Part shown: positions 29,994-36,604 of the stretch, in pieces
Numbering within the stretch: the stretch's first letter is position 1
Layout of the letters: each line of letters starts with the position of its first letter
Made by a program: the position numbers and the translations under genes
Notes under the pieces: generated by a model
What the model was told of the DNA's origin: nothing
The model's input: only the letters and a program-made list of their open reading frames with translations
The model's database searches: none
DNA from: a virus
Strand: one strand, 5' to 3'
Length of the DNA: 36,604 nt
Virus record (IMG/VR): IMGVR_UViG_3300021518_000048
Location: 1 to 36,604 of that record

Positions 29994-30184
29994 AGCACCA
30001 CTCCCATGAATGTGAATAGAAGAACCACAAGCATTACAATCACTAAACCATACATACGATTTCTAAAACGCTGATTTTCTACAGCTTGGTTGTATAAGCT
30101 TTTGTACTTGTTACGCTCTTTAAGTAAGTGCCAACGGTGTTCATCAAGAGCCTTGTTTTGTTCAATTAATTGATTTAAGTTCAT
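29963..30184 (-). CDS. Small single-span membrane protein, 73 aa
   Basis: An N-terminal charged helix (LNQLIEQNKALDEHRWHLLK) is followed by one membrane segment near 46-68 (LVIVMLVVLLFTFMGVVLW). Not recognised. Coupled upstream by ATGA and overlapping the HTH gene downstream. A membrane-located early function, for example superinfection exclusion, is possible but unsupported. Confidence 0.65.
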   Translation of the reverse strand: MNLNQLIEQNKALDEHRWHLLKERNKYKSLYNQAVENQRFRNRMYGLVIVMLVVLLFTFMGVVLWAQSFNQVM

Positions 30185-30747
30185 TTTTCTACACCCATTA
30201 ATGTATTAATGTTTGGGTCAAAAACTTGCCCGTTTTTCTTCACGGCAGGGGGCATTGATCCTGTATTCATTTTTTTTAGTAGCTGGTACTTTTGACCTGT
30301 TTTACTCAAATATCCAGCCGTATGCAGATAGGACAGATAAGTCGCTGCGCAAGCATGCGAAATTGTATGCTCAGGCGTACTAGCAAACTGTGCCAACTGC
30401 TTTGACGTAAATGCTGCATTAGTGATACGCAGAGTATTCCACATCGCTTTGTTCTTAATGTTCATTGGTGTAGGCGTACCACGTTCAGTCACTTCGGGTG
30501 CTGTATAACCAACGTCTTTGATGAGTTGGTAATGGTTAGCTACAAAACCACGATTAAGATGATTTGGCTGTTTAGAGGTCTCATGAATGAAGCCTGCACG
30601 CATTAACCCAACAATGTAAGCGCGTGTAGAGCTAGGTTTCACATTGCACGTTTTTGAAATTTGAAGAACTGTAAAATCATTAGGGCACTTGCGAATCTCA
30701 AGCCACATCAACTGACGTTGTGATTGATAAGGTTTTCCTACACTCAT
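30181..30747 (-). CDS. Winged-helix early protein, 188 aa
   Basis: The ATG at 30747 has GGGAG at good spacing; an ATG four codons earlier does not. The protein shows two HTH-like units: TVLQISKTCNVKPSSTRAYI, then VGLMRAGFIHE in the first half, and TSKQLAQFASTPEHTISHAC, then ATYLSYLHTAGYL in the second. It follows MuB and may regulate or assist transposition. Overlaps the next gene by ATGA. Confidence 0.7.
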   Translation of the reverse strand: MSVGKPYQSQRQLMWLEIRKCPNDFTVLQISKTCNVKPSSTRAYIVGLMRAGFIHETSKQPNHLNRGFVANHYQLIKDVGYTAPEVTERGTPTPMNIKNKAMWNTLRITNAAFTSKQLAQFASTPEHTISHACAATYLSYLHTAGYLSKTGQKYQLLKKMNTGSMPPAVKKNGQVFDPNINTLMGVEK

Positions 30748-30758
30748 ATAAGCTCCCA

Positions 30759-31499
30759 TTAGAAAGTCCTCGGTTTTGGGCTTTCACCAGTAACAAAGCC
30801 ATGTGGTAAAATTTCTTTCAGGTTTGCCAGCGTCACTTGACGTTTACCAGCTTCAAGAGCAAGCTCTCCCAAATTCTCAAGATTGCTCGATACACGACGG
30901 GTTGAACCACGCACTGCTGCAATCAGCATTTCAAGCACTGCATCATCAATGGCAATTTCAGGTGCATAAACTTGACGCAATAAATAACAGTCATCTAGAT
31001 CAGTTGGTAAAGCTGCACACCAGTTGAGAATTCGTCCGTGAAATCGCTCCCAACGTTCCAGTTTTTTTGGCAATAATTCCTCACCAATCACTAAAATTGT
31101 CCCTTGGCTTGCTTCATACAGATCACGAACAATTTCAACTTTTCCACTATTCACTAAGTGATCAAACTCATCAATAATCAGTGGCTTGCCCGTCTTTGCA
31201 ATCTCACTTGCTGCTGTTTCCATCATGTCATTCAATGTCCCCGCCACTGGAATAGACATCTCACGCAGTACTGCCTGTAAAAATGCTTTTTTGCTATATG
31301 TCGATTTTACTTGCACATAAAAAGCGCCAGTTTTATTCGCTACAAAATTAGCGGCAAATGACTTTCCTAGACCACTGTGCCCATAAAAACAAGCAAGCCC
31401 GCTAAGGTTCGGATTACGCTCAGAAGTACGCATCACAGTTTCATAACACTGTGCAATGTTACGAATATTCGCGATTCCGCTATTGACACTTTTTGACAT
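30759..31499 (-). CDS. Transposition target ATPase (MuB)
   Basis: The ATG at 31499 gives 246 aa; a TTG two codons earlier is possible. It is an AAA+ ATPase with Walker A FYGHSGLGKSFAAN near 36-49 and Walker B PLIIDEFDHL near 106-115, then sensor regions (TILVIGEELLPKKL) and a C-terminal helical part (STRRVSSNLENLGELALEAG). MuB forms ATP-dependent filaments on target DNA and activates MuA. At 246 aa it is shorter than Mu B (about 312) and starts close to Walker A, lacking the N-terminal HTH appendage. Confidence 0.9.
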   Translation of the reverse strand: MSKSVNSGIANIRNIAQCYETVMRTSERNPNLSGLACFYGHSGLGKSFAANFVANKTGAFYVQVKSTYSKKAFLQAVLREMSIPVAGTLNDMMETAASEIAKTGKPLIIDEFDHLVNSGKVEIVRDLYEASQGTILVIGEELLPKKLERWERFHGRILNWCAALPTDLDDCYLLRQVYAPEIAIDDAVLEMLIAAVRGSTRRVSSNLENLGELALEAGKRQVTLANLKEILPHGFVTGESPKPRTF

Positions 31500-31559
31500 A
31501 TTCAAATATCCTTTATTTGGTTTAATTGATTTATAGCCTTAGTTGATACGCCAATATCG

Positions 31560-33734
31560 CTAAAGCCCGATTGCTGATCGTAGTTGCTCAGTCTCTTTAA
31601 GATGCTGTTGCAACTGTTGATCTTCATTACATAAGCGTTTGAACTTCTTAGAAAGTTGAAATGCTCCCCAAAATTCCTTGTCACTATCATTGACAGACTC
31701 GCCCGCTAAAATCGCCTGATCTAGGCTCATCCATTTGCCAATTTGCTCATCAATTGAAACTATAGGAACAGCTTCCATTTCATCGACTGGCAAAGCATAT
31801 TTAGGTTTAAACTCTTCAACTTGTTTGACTGGTAGAGCTTCAATCTCGGCTAAAATCTCAGCATTTGAACGTAATTGACGATTAGGGAATGGAATCACTG
31901 TCTGTTGTTCAATATGTTCAATCACACGTCTAGGATTCAGTTCCTCCATGACTTCACGCTGTTTCACTGCAAGACGATCCAAACGACCCTGAGCGCGTTT
32001 TTCTCTAGCTTGTTCAATGACAGGTTTAGGAAAATAGTCACGTCTATTGGCATCCCACATTGCATGGCAAATAAATTGACCATCCAAGTTGCGAACTGTA
32101 ATTTTGTCAGCGTCATGAATGTCATAGCCGACTAAAACCGTATCGTTGTGATATTCCTCAAGTAGCTTTGAAAAATAGATATTGCTAAACAGACGGATTT
32201 CACAGCGCAGAACCTTACGTTCTTCATACGGACGAAACATATCCTCAGCATCCCAGTCCTGCACAATATGAACAGGTAACTCGCCATGCTCAGACCATGC
32301 CTCATTTGGCGTTTGATGACGCTTTTTCATCGTCATGGGGTCAGTGATACGCTTCAGAGAGCGATGAGGCTTGTTGTTGTAAAGAGCTACCACATTGGCT
32401 GCAAGTTCCATAAAATCAGACCATGAGATCAAGGCTTTAGACTCGCCAAATTCGATAATGTCCTTACGTGTGATCTTGTGGACTGTTTGGCTTGCTTCTG
32501 CATCCATGTCCTTACCAATGTAAGTAGGCAAAGTTTTGGCAGCATTGACCCATAGCGTTTTATGGCTACGTTCAATTAAACCTTTACCCTGCGAGTTATA
32601 AGGCAGAGCATGTGAGACCGTGATATTTAAGCGACTTAACACACCACGCCCTTGAGCTGTCAGTAAGTCATTCTTATAGCCAGAGCCATTATCAACATAG
32701 AAAATTGCTGGTATGCCATGTAATGTTGCACACATGCGAATTGCATCAAGCACAGCCCAAGAACTTTCAGACAATGACACTGACCAACCAACCATTTTTC
32801 GAGAAGCAACATCTAAAATTGCTGTAATTTCAGGACGAAATGGCTTTCCATGCATAGGGTGAGCTACCTCAGCATCAAAGCAGTGACCATCGGCTGTGTA
32901 GACATCTGCGGGTAATAGGTCTTTACTATCTCGACGTATAAAAGCTTTGATATTTTTAATATCACGGCTACCCATACGACCTTTTTCACGTTCAACAGCC
33001 CCAAGTTTCTGAATAAAATTGCGTGCTTGGGTGTAGCTTGGTTGCTCACCGCTGTAATAAGACGGCAAGAACTCAAGACAAGCTGCTAGAGTCGGTTTCT
33101 GTGGTCTGCGATAAAGCGTGAGTAAAGCTTCAGCCCAATCAGGAATATCCTTTTTTGCCCGTTCTTTGGGTGCAAGAACACTGATTGCGCTTATATTTTT
33201 TCCCTCAGCAAACTCAACTGAACCAAACCAGTCAAACAAGGTGCGGCGGCTAACCACACGATTGTCACCAGACTTTGCATTAGCTTTCAAAACAGCTTCT
33301 TGCAGTTCAGGTGGTAGGCTGCGGTTTGTAGCATCGGCAATCAATTGCTCAATAGTGCGTGTGATCCGCGTTCCATGATTCACTTGCTGCTGTAAAAACC
33401 GCACGATAAACAAACGGTTTTCTGCAATCTCACGTTGCCAATTACTTAGCTGGTTAGCTGACTGAATTGGTTGTGATGGGTTAGTTTCAATTAGCCCTGT
33501 TTCTAATTCCACAGTTGCAGTTAGATTTCTGCTTTTAAGAACTTTTGATATGATTAAGTTCTTAAAATTATCATTAGGTTCGTATTCTCGACGAACACCC
33601 CCTTTCCCGCGACTAGGAACTTCTTTATACTTCCAATTGTTTCGTGTTAAGAACTTGTCTAATCCTTTTTGACTTTTAGGTAAGCCATCAAGCTCTAATT
33701 CAAGTAATTCGGTTACACTGTAATGAGTTTTCAT
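31560..33734 (-). CDS. DDE transposase (MuA)
   Basis: At 724 aa this is the Mu A family transposase, which cuts and joins phage ends for integration and replication. The N-terminal Mu-type winged helix (HYSVTELLELELDGLPKSQK near 4-23, then GLDKFLTRNNWKYKEVPSRG) and the following helical domain bind the ends. The rve catalytic domain carries the DDE triad: D282 (VYTADGHCFD), D348 (FYVDNGSGYKN) and E388 (GLIERSHKTLW). The C-terminal domain ends with charged helices that in Mu contact MuB and ClpX. It starts 2 bp after the Ner stop. No lesions seen. Confidence 0.96.
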   Translation of the reverse strand: MKTHYSVTELLELELDGLPKSQKGLDKFLTRNNWKYKEVPSRGKGGVRREYEPNDNFKNLIISKVLKSRNLTATVELETGLIETNPSQPIQSANQLSNWQREIAENRLFIVRFLQQQVNHGTRITRTIEQLIADATNRSLPPELQEAVLKANAKSGDNRVVSRRTLFDWFGSVEFAEGKNISAISVLAPKERAKKDIPDWAEALLTLYRRPQKPTLAACLEFLPSYYSGEQPSYTQARNFIQKLGAVEREKGRMGSRDIKNIKAFIRRDSKDLLPADVYTADGHCFDAEVAHPMHGKPFRPEITAILDVASRKMVGWSVSLSESSWAVLDAIRMCATLHGIPAIFYVDNGSGYKNDLLTAQGRGVLSRLNITVSHALPYNSQGKGLIERSHKTLWVNAAKTLPTYIGKDMDAEASQTVHKITRKDIIEFGESKALISWSDFMELAANVVALYNNKPHRSLKRITDPMTMKKRHQTPNEAWSEHGELPVHIVQDWDAEDMFRPYEERKVLRCEIRLFSNIYFSKLLEEYHNDTVLVGYDIHDADKITVRNLDGQFICHAMWDANRRDYFPKPVIEQAREKRAQGRLDRLAVKQREVMEELNPRRVIEHIEQQTVIPFPNRQLRSNAEILAEIEALPVKQVEEFKPKYALPVDEMEAVPIVSIDEQIGKWMSLDQAILAGESVNDSDKEFWGAFQLSKKFKRLCNEDQQLQQHLKETEQLRSAIGL

Positions 33735-33736
33735 GT

Positions 33737-34003
33737 TTACACTCGCTCGCTATAACGAGGGTAAATACGCTTGTTATTGCTAGTCCATCGTTCAGGGAAA
33801 AGCACATAAAGTGGTTCTCCTAAAAATTTAGCAATAACAAGCTCTGCACTTTTGCATGGTTTTATTAAAGCACTGCGTAAAGTTGTTTCGGGCATTGCGT
33901 TATCATGAGCTAAATCAGCTAAAGTCTTACCTTTTCTGTAAATAGCTGCTTTGATTGCGTGTTTATCCCAGAACTGTTCTTTTGGGTTTTGCATACTTCC
34001 CAT
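33737..34003 (-). CDS. Ner-like early regulator
   Basis: This 88-aa basic protein has the Ner/Nlp HTH pattern: DKHAIKAAIYRKGKTLADLA near 14-33, DNAMPETTLRSALIKPCKSA near 34-53, and LGEPLYVLFPERW near 61-73. Ner damps early and repressor transcription in Mu. GGGAG precedes the ATG. It is the first early gene downstream of the promoter at 34100-34072. An inverted repeat at 34041-34068 in its leader is a candidate binding site. Confidence 0.9.
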   Translation of the reverse strand: MGSMQNPKEQFWDKHAIKAAIYRKGKTLADLAHDNAMPETTLRSALIKPCKSAELVIAKFLGEPLYVLFPERWTSNNKRIYPRYSERV

Positions 34004-34040
34004 ATTGAACTCCCAGCCTTGTTAGGCATTTTTTTGACCT

Positions 34041-34068
34041 GTTAGAATCATTGTTTAATGAATCTAAC
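34041..34068. promoter_or_regulatory. Leader inverted repeat, candidate Ner operator
   Basis: GTTAGAATCATT (34041-34052) and AATGAATCTAAC (34057-34068) are 12-bp arms with one mismatch and a 4-base centre. The repeat covers the expected transcription start of the early promoter, upstream of ner. Which regulator binds is inferred from position. Confidence 0.55.
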
Positions 34069-34071
34069 GAC

Positions 34072-34100
34072 AATATAAGTTCTTAAAAAAGAACTGTCAA
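34072..34100 (-). promoter_or_regulatory. Early promoter with repressor operator in the spacer
   Basis: On the minus strand a consensus -35 TTGACA (34100-34095) and -10 TATATT (34077-34072) are 17 bp apart. The palindrome AGTTCTT-AAAA-AAGAACT (34078-34095) fills exactly this spacer. Repressor bound here would block the ner-A-B operon directly. Confidence 0.85.
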
Positions 34101-34101
34101 T

Positions 34102-34124
34102 AGTTCTTAATTTAATTAAGAACT
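34102..34124. promoter_or_regulatory. Second repressor operator palindrome
   Basis: AGTTCTTAA (34102-34110), five bases, TTAAGAACT (34116-34124). Same half site as the operator at 34078-34095 but with the two halves 5 bp further apart. A further single half site, GGTTCTTAA, is at 34173-34181 just before the repressor gene. Together they form an operator region between divergent genes. Confidence 0.75.
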
Positions 34125-34200
34125 AATTTTTATTGGATTTTATAAAATTCAATATTATCAATAACTTATTTTGGTTCTTAAAATAAAGGAATTATGTGTT

Positions 34201-34872
34201 ATGAGTTCTAATAAAGCTAAAAGTAATTCAGAACTAGAGAATCCATTAAAAGATCGTATAAAAGTTCTTATGACACCTGATGAACTTGAAAAACCATATA
34301 GTTTTGCAACACGGGTGGGGTTATCAAAAGGTACATTTACTGGAATATGGGTAGAAGGGAGAAAATCCTTCCATCAAACTACTGTAGAAAAAATATGTAA
34401 GGCTACAGGTGCAAACCCTGGTTGGTTAGTGACGGGAATAGGAGAGCCATTTACGGATGTTGTTCCAGCAGTTCAACAAGAACAAACCACACTGGTAGAG
34501 CCACAGATCATAGAGGAAGAGGGTTTAAAGATTACAACGGCTATAGATAAAGCCATGCTACAAACCGCATTAGAAACAACAGAAAAAAAGCTTAGAGAAC
34601 AGCATCTTACTATGCAACCAAAGCCTAAAGCCGAATTCATTCTTATGCTTTATGAAATCCTGATTGACCAAGAAAAACAGTCATATAACAAGCAGTTATT
34701 GAATGATGTGATCTATGAAGTAGAAGAATGTTTAGAAAGGCTACATAAAATGATGCTAGTTGATAAAAAAACCTTATTAATAATAGCAATTTATACATTA
34801 TATAGTGTAAATTCACAGGACAAGAACGGAATTAGACAGACCGTTACAGACATTGTTAGGAAAGCTGCATAA
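34201..34872 (+). CDS. Prophage repressor (CI-like HTH, no peptidase domain)
   Basis: The ATG at 34201 gives 223 aa, divergent from the early operon. The N-terminal HTH (SFATRVGLSKGTFTGIWVEG near 36-55, then CKATGANPGWLVTGIGEPF) resembles CI-type repressors. The C-terminal half is helical (AFILMLYEILIDQ-like, ECLERLHKMMLVDKKTLLII) and has no recognisable S24/LexA Ser-Lys peptidase, so RecA-stimulated cleavage is not expected. It should keep the prophage silent by binding the AGTTCTT sites. It is read toward cas2-3. The AGGA ribosome site is 11 bp upstream, a little far. Confidence 0.85.
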   Translation: MSSNKAKSNSELENPLKDRIKVLMTPDELEKPYSFATRVGLSKGTFTGIWVEGRKSFHQTTVEKICKATGANPGWLVTGIGEPFTDVVPAVQQEQTTLVEPQIIEEEGLKITTAIDKAMLQTALETTEKKLREQHLTMQPKPKAEFILMLYEILIDQEKQSYNKQLLNDVIYEVEECLERLHKMMLVDKKTLLIIAIYTLYSVNSQDKNGIRQTVTDIVRKAA

Positions 34873-34873
34873 T

Positions 34874-35065
34874 ATGCCTGAGAGAACAAACATTTTACAA
34901 TTCTTAGACCACCACACACAGGGAGATAAGCAACCACATACTATGCTAAAATTTGAGCATAAAGGCTGTAAAATAGAACTCACGACTATGAATGGCAAAG
35001 AAAATGCTAGGGAGTTGTTAGAAACCTGTTTACAAGCTGTTTATTTAAAAAACGATGCAAAATAA
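34874..35065 (+). CDS. Small protein downstream of the repressor, 63 aa
   Basis: ATG at 34874 lies 1 bp after the repressor stop, so the two are coupled. The product starts MPERTNILQFLDHHTQGDKQ and has a strand pair (TMLKFEHKGCKIELTTMNG) and a helix (NARELLETCLQAVYL). Not recognised. Being in the repressor operon it should be made in the lysogen, which fits genes for immunity or host effects. Confidence 0.6.
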   Translation: MPERTNILQFLDHHTQGDKQPHTMLKFEHKGCKIELTTMNGKENARELLETCLQAVYLKNDAK

Positions 35066-35170
35066 AATAAAAAAACGCCTGTTTTGCTACCGATAATCCA
35101 ATTTCGGTGCAAAAAAATGGATAAAGCCATGATCCAGCCTTATCCTCTTTAAAAAATCCTCAAACCTTTA

Positions 35171-35220
35171 CGCTTCAATCATTTCATCCCGCTTCATCCC
35201 ATTTCTTCCCGTCTCATCCC
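35171..35220 (+). repeat. Five 10-bp tandem units (TTCATCCC array)
   Basis: Consecutive 10-mers CGCTTCAATC, ATTTCATCCC, GCTTCATCCC, ATTTCTTCCC, GTCTCATCCC. Consensus is NYTTCATCCC with exact 10-bp period, so each unit faces the same side of the helix. It lies 37 bp inside the phage left end. Confidence 0.85.
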
Positions 35221-35230
35221 ACGCATAGCC

Positions 35231-35257
35231 TAGTGCAGAATCAATCAGTAACTCACA
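35231..35257 (-). repeat. Prophage left-end terminal repeat (attL side)
   Basis: Read inward on the minus strand it begins TGTGAGTTACTGATTGATTC and then TGCACTAG. TGTRAGTT and TGCACTA match the opposite end with the same 12-base gap. The phage thus ends in CA at 35257, 28 bp before the cas2-3 ATG. Confidence 0.75.
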
Positions 35258-35285
35258 AATCTATATCAGATGAGGAAAAATAATA

Positions 35286-36604
35286 ATGATCGTCACTTTT
35301 ATCTCTCAGTGTGAAAAGAAAGCGATTCCTCGAACTCGCCGTGTACTTGATGCTTTTGCGGATCGAATTGGTGACAATACATGGCAAACAGTCATTACCG
35401 AAGATGGTTTGATTGCTGTTAAAAAATTGTTGAGAAAGACCGTTACTAAAAGTACGGCGGTCAGTTGCCACTGGATTCGTGGTCGTCGTAGAAGTGAGTT
35501 GCTGTGGGTCGTTGGAAATCGGAATAAGTTTAATACGCAGGGGATTGTGCCTGTGAATACCACCAAGAAAAAATTAGATCAAAATAAATGGGAAAATGAC
35601 TGGCATTATTTACCTCTGATTAAAGCGTTGGTTGCCGTGTCCGCACTACTTCACGATTGGGGCAAAGCAACGGTTTTATTTCAGCAGAAACTCCTCAGTA
35701 AAAATAACCAATTCAAAGGTGATCCTTTACGGCATGAATGGATTTCTTGTCTTTTGCTCAATGCATTGGTTCAATCATCGGGCGATATTGAAACTGATGA
35801 AGCATGGCTCAATTTATTTATCAGTCAAAGCTGGAATGAAGAAGTACTCAAACAAACGATTGTAAAAAACTCAGACCAATCTAAAGTTTTAGATCAACTT
35901 CCACCTTTAGCACAGTTGGTTGCATGGTTGATCGTGTCACACCATCGTTTACCCAATTTAAAAAGTGAAGAAGAATATAAGAAATATGGCAGTGAAGATG
36001 TTTCATATATAAATAATTTATTTGAATTGATCAAAACAGATTGGGGTTACCAAAATAAATTTGAGGAAAAAGAATACCAACAACGCCTTAAATTGTGCTT
36101 TGAGTTTAAACAAGGTTTGTTGACTCAGTCATTTGAATGGAACAAACAAATTAAAAAATGGTCAACACGTTTATTACAGGAGTCTCAAGTATCACAACAG
36201 ATATTTGCGGATGGGAGTTGGCGAGTGATTTTACATTATGCCAGATTGTGTCTTATGTTAGGTGATCACTATTATTCATCTTGTGAGGCGGATAAAACGT
36301 GGAAAACCAACTTATCACTCGTTGCAAATACTGACCCAAAAACGAAACAAGCCAAACAATTTTTAGATGAGCATTTAGTACGCGTTAGTGACAATGCGAT
36401 GCGAGTCGCTCAATCTTTAAGTCGCTTAGCCGATGATATGGAGCCTGCTTATGATATTCAAAAATTAAAAAAGAAGAGTCCGCAAGGTTTTGAATGGCAA
36501 GATCAGGCAGTGAAAGGGATACAGCAATTTATTCAAAAAAATGAGGGAGTAGAGAAACAAGGTTGGTTTATTGTCAATATGGCGAGTACGGGTAAGGGTA
36601 AAAC
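35286..36604 (+). CDS. cas3: Type I-F Cas2-Cas3 fusion nuclease-helicase, partial
   Basis: The frame is open from the ATG (35286, GAGGAAAAATAATA upstream) to the right edge, 439 codons. In type I-F, Cas2 is fused to Cas3. Residues 1-95 are the Cas2-like domain (IVTFISQCEKKAIPRTRRVL, WVVGNRNKFNTQGIVPV). The HD nuclease follows with LLHDWGK (H123, D124), DPLRHEW and SHHRLPN. The helicase begins with Walker A NMASTGKGK at the very edge. The protein degrades DNA captured by Cascade and, through Cas2, works with Cas1 in spacer uptake. Its upstream operon context is cut off by the prophage 28 bp before the start. Confidence 0.96.
   Translation, partial: MIVTFISQCEKKAIPRTRRVLDAFADRIGDNTWQTVITEDGLIAVKKLLRKTVTKSTAVSCHWIRGRRRSELLWVVGNRNKFNTQGIVPVNTTKKKLDQNKWENDWHYLPLIKALVAVSALLHDWGKATVLFQQKLLSKNNQFKGDPLRHEWISCLLLNALVQSSGDIETDEAWLNLFISQSWNEEVLKQTIVKNSDQSKVLDQLPPLAQLVAWLIVSHHRLPNLKSEEEYKKYGSEDVSYINNLFELIKTDWGYQNKFEEKEYQQRLKLCFEFKQGLLTQSFEWNKQIKKWSTRLLQESQVSQQIFADGSWRVILHYARLCLMLGDHYYSSCEADKTWKTNLSLVANTDPKTKQAKQFLDEHLVRVSDNAMRVAQSLSRLADDMEPAYDIQKLKKKSPQGFEWQDQAVKGIQQFIQKNEGVEKQGWFIVNMASTGKGK

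Larger units (their letters stand above)
2447..35257 (-). mobile_element. Mu-like transposable prophage (myovirus type), about 32.8 kb
   Basis: The gene content and order are those of phage Mu read from right to left: repressor, Ner, transposase A, ATPase B, early genes, GemA, Mor, lysis, terminase, portal, F, G, I, J, T, gp36, gp37, sheath, tube, tape measure, N, gp44-gp48 and fibre. The ends were set by a shared terminal pattern, TGTRAGTT, 12 bases, TGCACTA, found at 2447-2473 and inverted at 35231-35257. This gives the TG...CA ends expected of Mu relatives. The flanking 5-mers are GAAAT (left) and AATCT (right), which do not match. All core genes look intact apart from the sheath, which is in pieces, so the element could be viable. 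No Gam homologue or invertible fibre module was recognised. Confidence 0.93.
35066..35257. other. Prophage left-end region without genes
   Basis: About 190 bp that hold the terminal repeat (35231-35257), a five-unit 10-bp tandem array (35171-35220), and GTGCAAAA- or GATGCAAAAT-like boxes at 35107 and 35053. In Mu the corresponding stretch holds three transposase-binding sites. No clear terminator for the repressor operon was found; GGATAA/TTATCC (35119-35145) is a weak candidate. Confidence 0.7.

Noticed and set aside
31502-31690. 62-codon ORF between transposase A and B.
   Set aside because: It lies mostly inside the transposase gene in another frame and has no phage-like features; treated as a shadow.
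35119-35145. GGATAA/TTATCC hairpin as terminator of the repressor unit.
   Set aside because: Six-base stem with a 15-base loop and only a short T-rich tail; too weak to call a terminator.
2414-35262. Direct repeat AAATCT at 2414-2419 and 35257-35262 as the target duplication.
   Set aside because: The left copy is 27 bp outside the terminus defined by the shared TGTRAGTT-N12-TGCACTA pattern, and using it would give ends that do not match each other. A 6-bp match in this span can arise by chance.
1-36604. CRISPR array in the window.
   Set aside because: No set of ~28-bp repeats with regular spacers was found in the flanks or the phage; any array must lie outside.

Overview
The window is bacterial and reads as Acinetobacter or a close relative: AT-rich, with a type I-F cas1 and cas2-3 of the kind found in that genus. 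The genus call is inference from protein likeness and composition. Almost the whole window (about 2447-35257) is one complete-looking Mu-like transposable prophage. It lies between cas1 (1158-2099, +) and cas2-3 (from 35286, +, running off the right edge), so it splits a type I-F CRISPR-Cas operon. No CRISPR array, tRNA or rRNA was seen.

Left flank (1-2446): the end of a CYTH-domain phosphatase-like gene (-), a DUF962/Mpo1-like membrane protein (+) with a clear terminator, cas1, and a 75-aa DUF2188 protein behind a perfect 15-bp inverted repeat. Right flank: only 28 bp separate the prophage end from the cas2-3 start codon.

The prophage is read right to left on the minus strand in Mu order. 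Its left end (35066-35257) carries a terminal repeat and a 10-bp tandem array. Next come a divergent repressor (+) and a Ner-like regulator (-), separated by an operator region in which one palindrome fills the spacer of a TTGACA/TATATT promoter. The early operon follows: transposase A, ATPase B, many small overlapping genes (three of 22-40 codons), DUF3164, GemA and a Mor/C-type activator, closed by a terminator at 26638-26660. The late genes are lysis (M15 endolysin, holin), small and large terminase, portal, gpF, gpG, protease I with a nested scaffold, decoration protein, major head T, gp36, gp37, a sheath encoded in pieces, tail tube, tail chaperone, tape measure, gpN, gp44-gp48 and a tail fibre. 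This is a contractile-tail (myovirus) module.

Five copies of a dyad based on GGAACTAGTTCC followed by ATCTAAAC lie just upstream of five late gene blocks, all facing the minus strand. They are most simply read as the binding sites of the single Mor/C activator. Accessory genes include a secreted DUF4124-like protein, a two-gene insertion between terminase and portal, and a Gly/Asn-linker protein next to the sheath. The most notable points are the interruption of the Cas operon, base-level prophage ends without a matching target duplication, the split sheath with a slippery heptamer and a double stop, and the late-promoter dyads.
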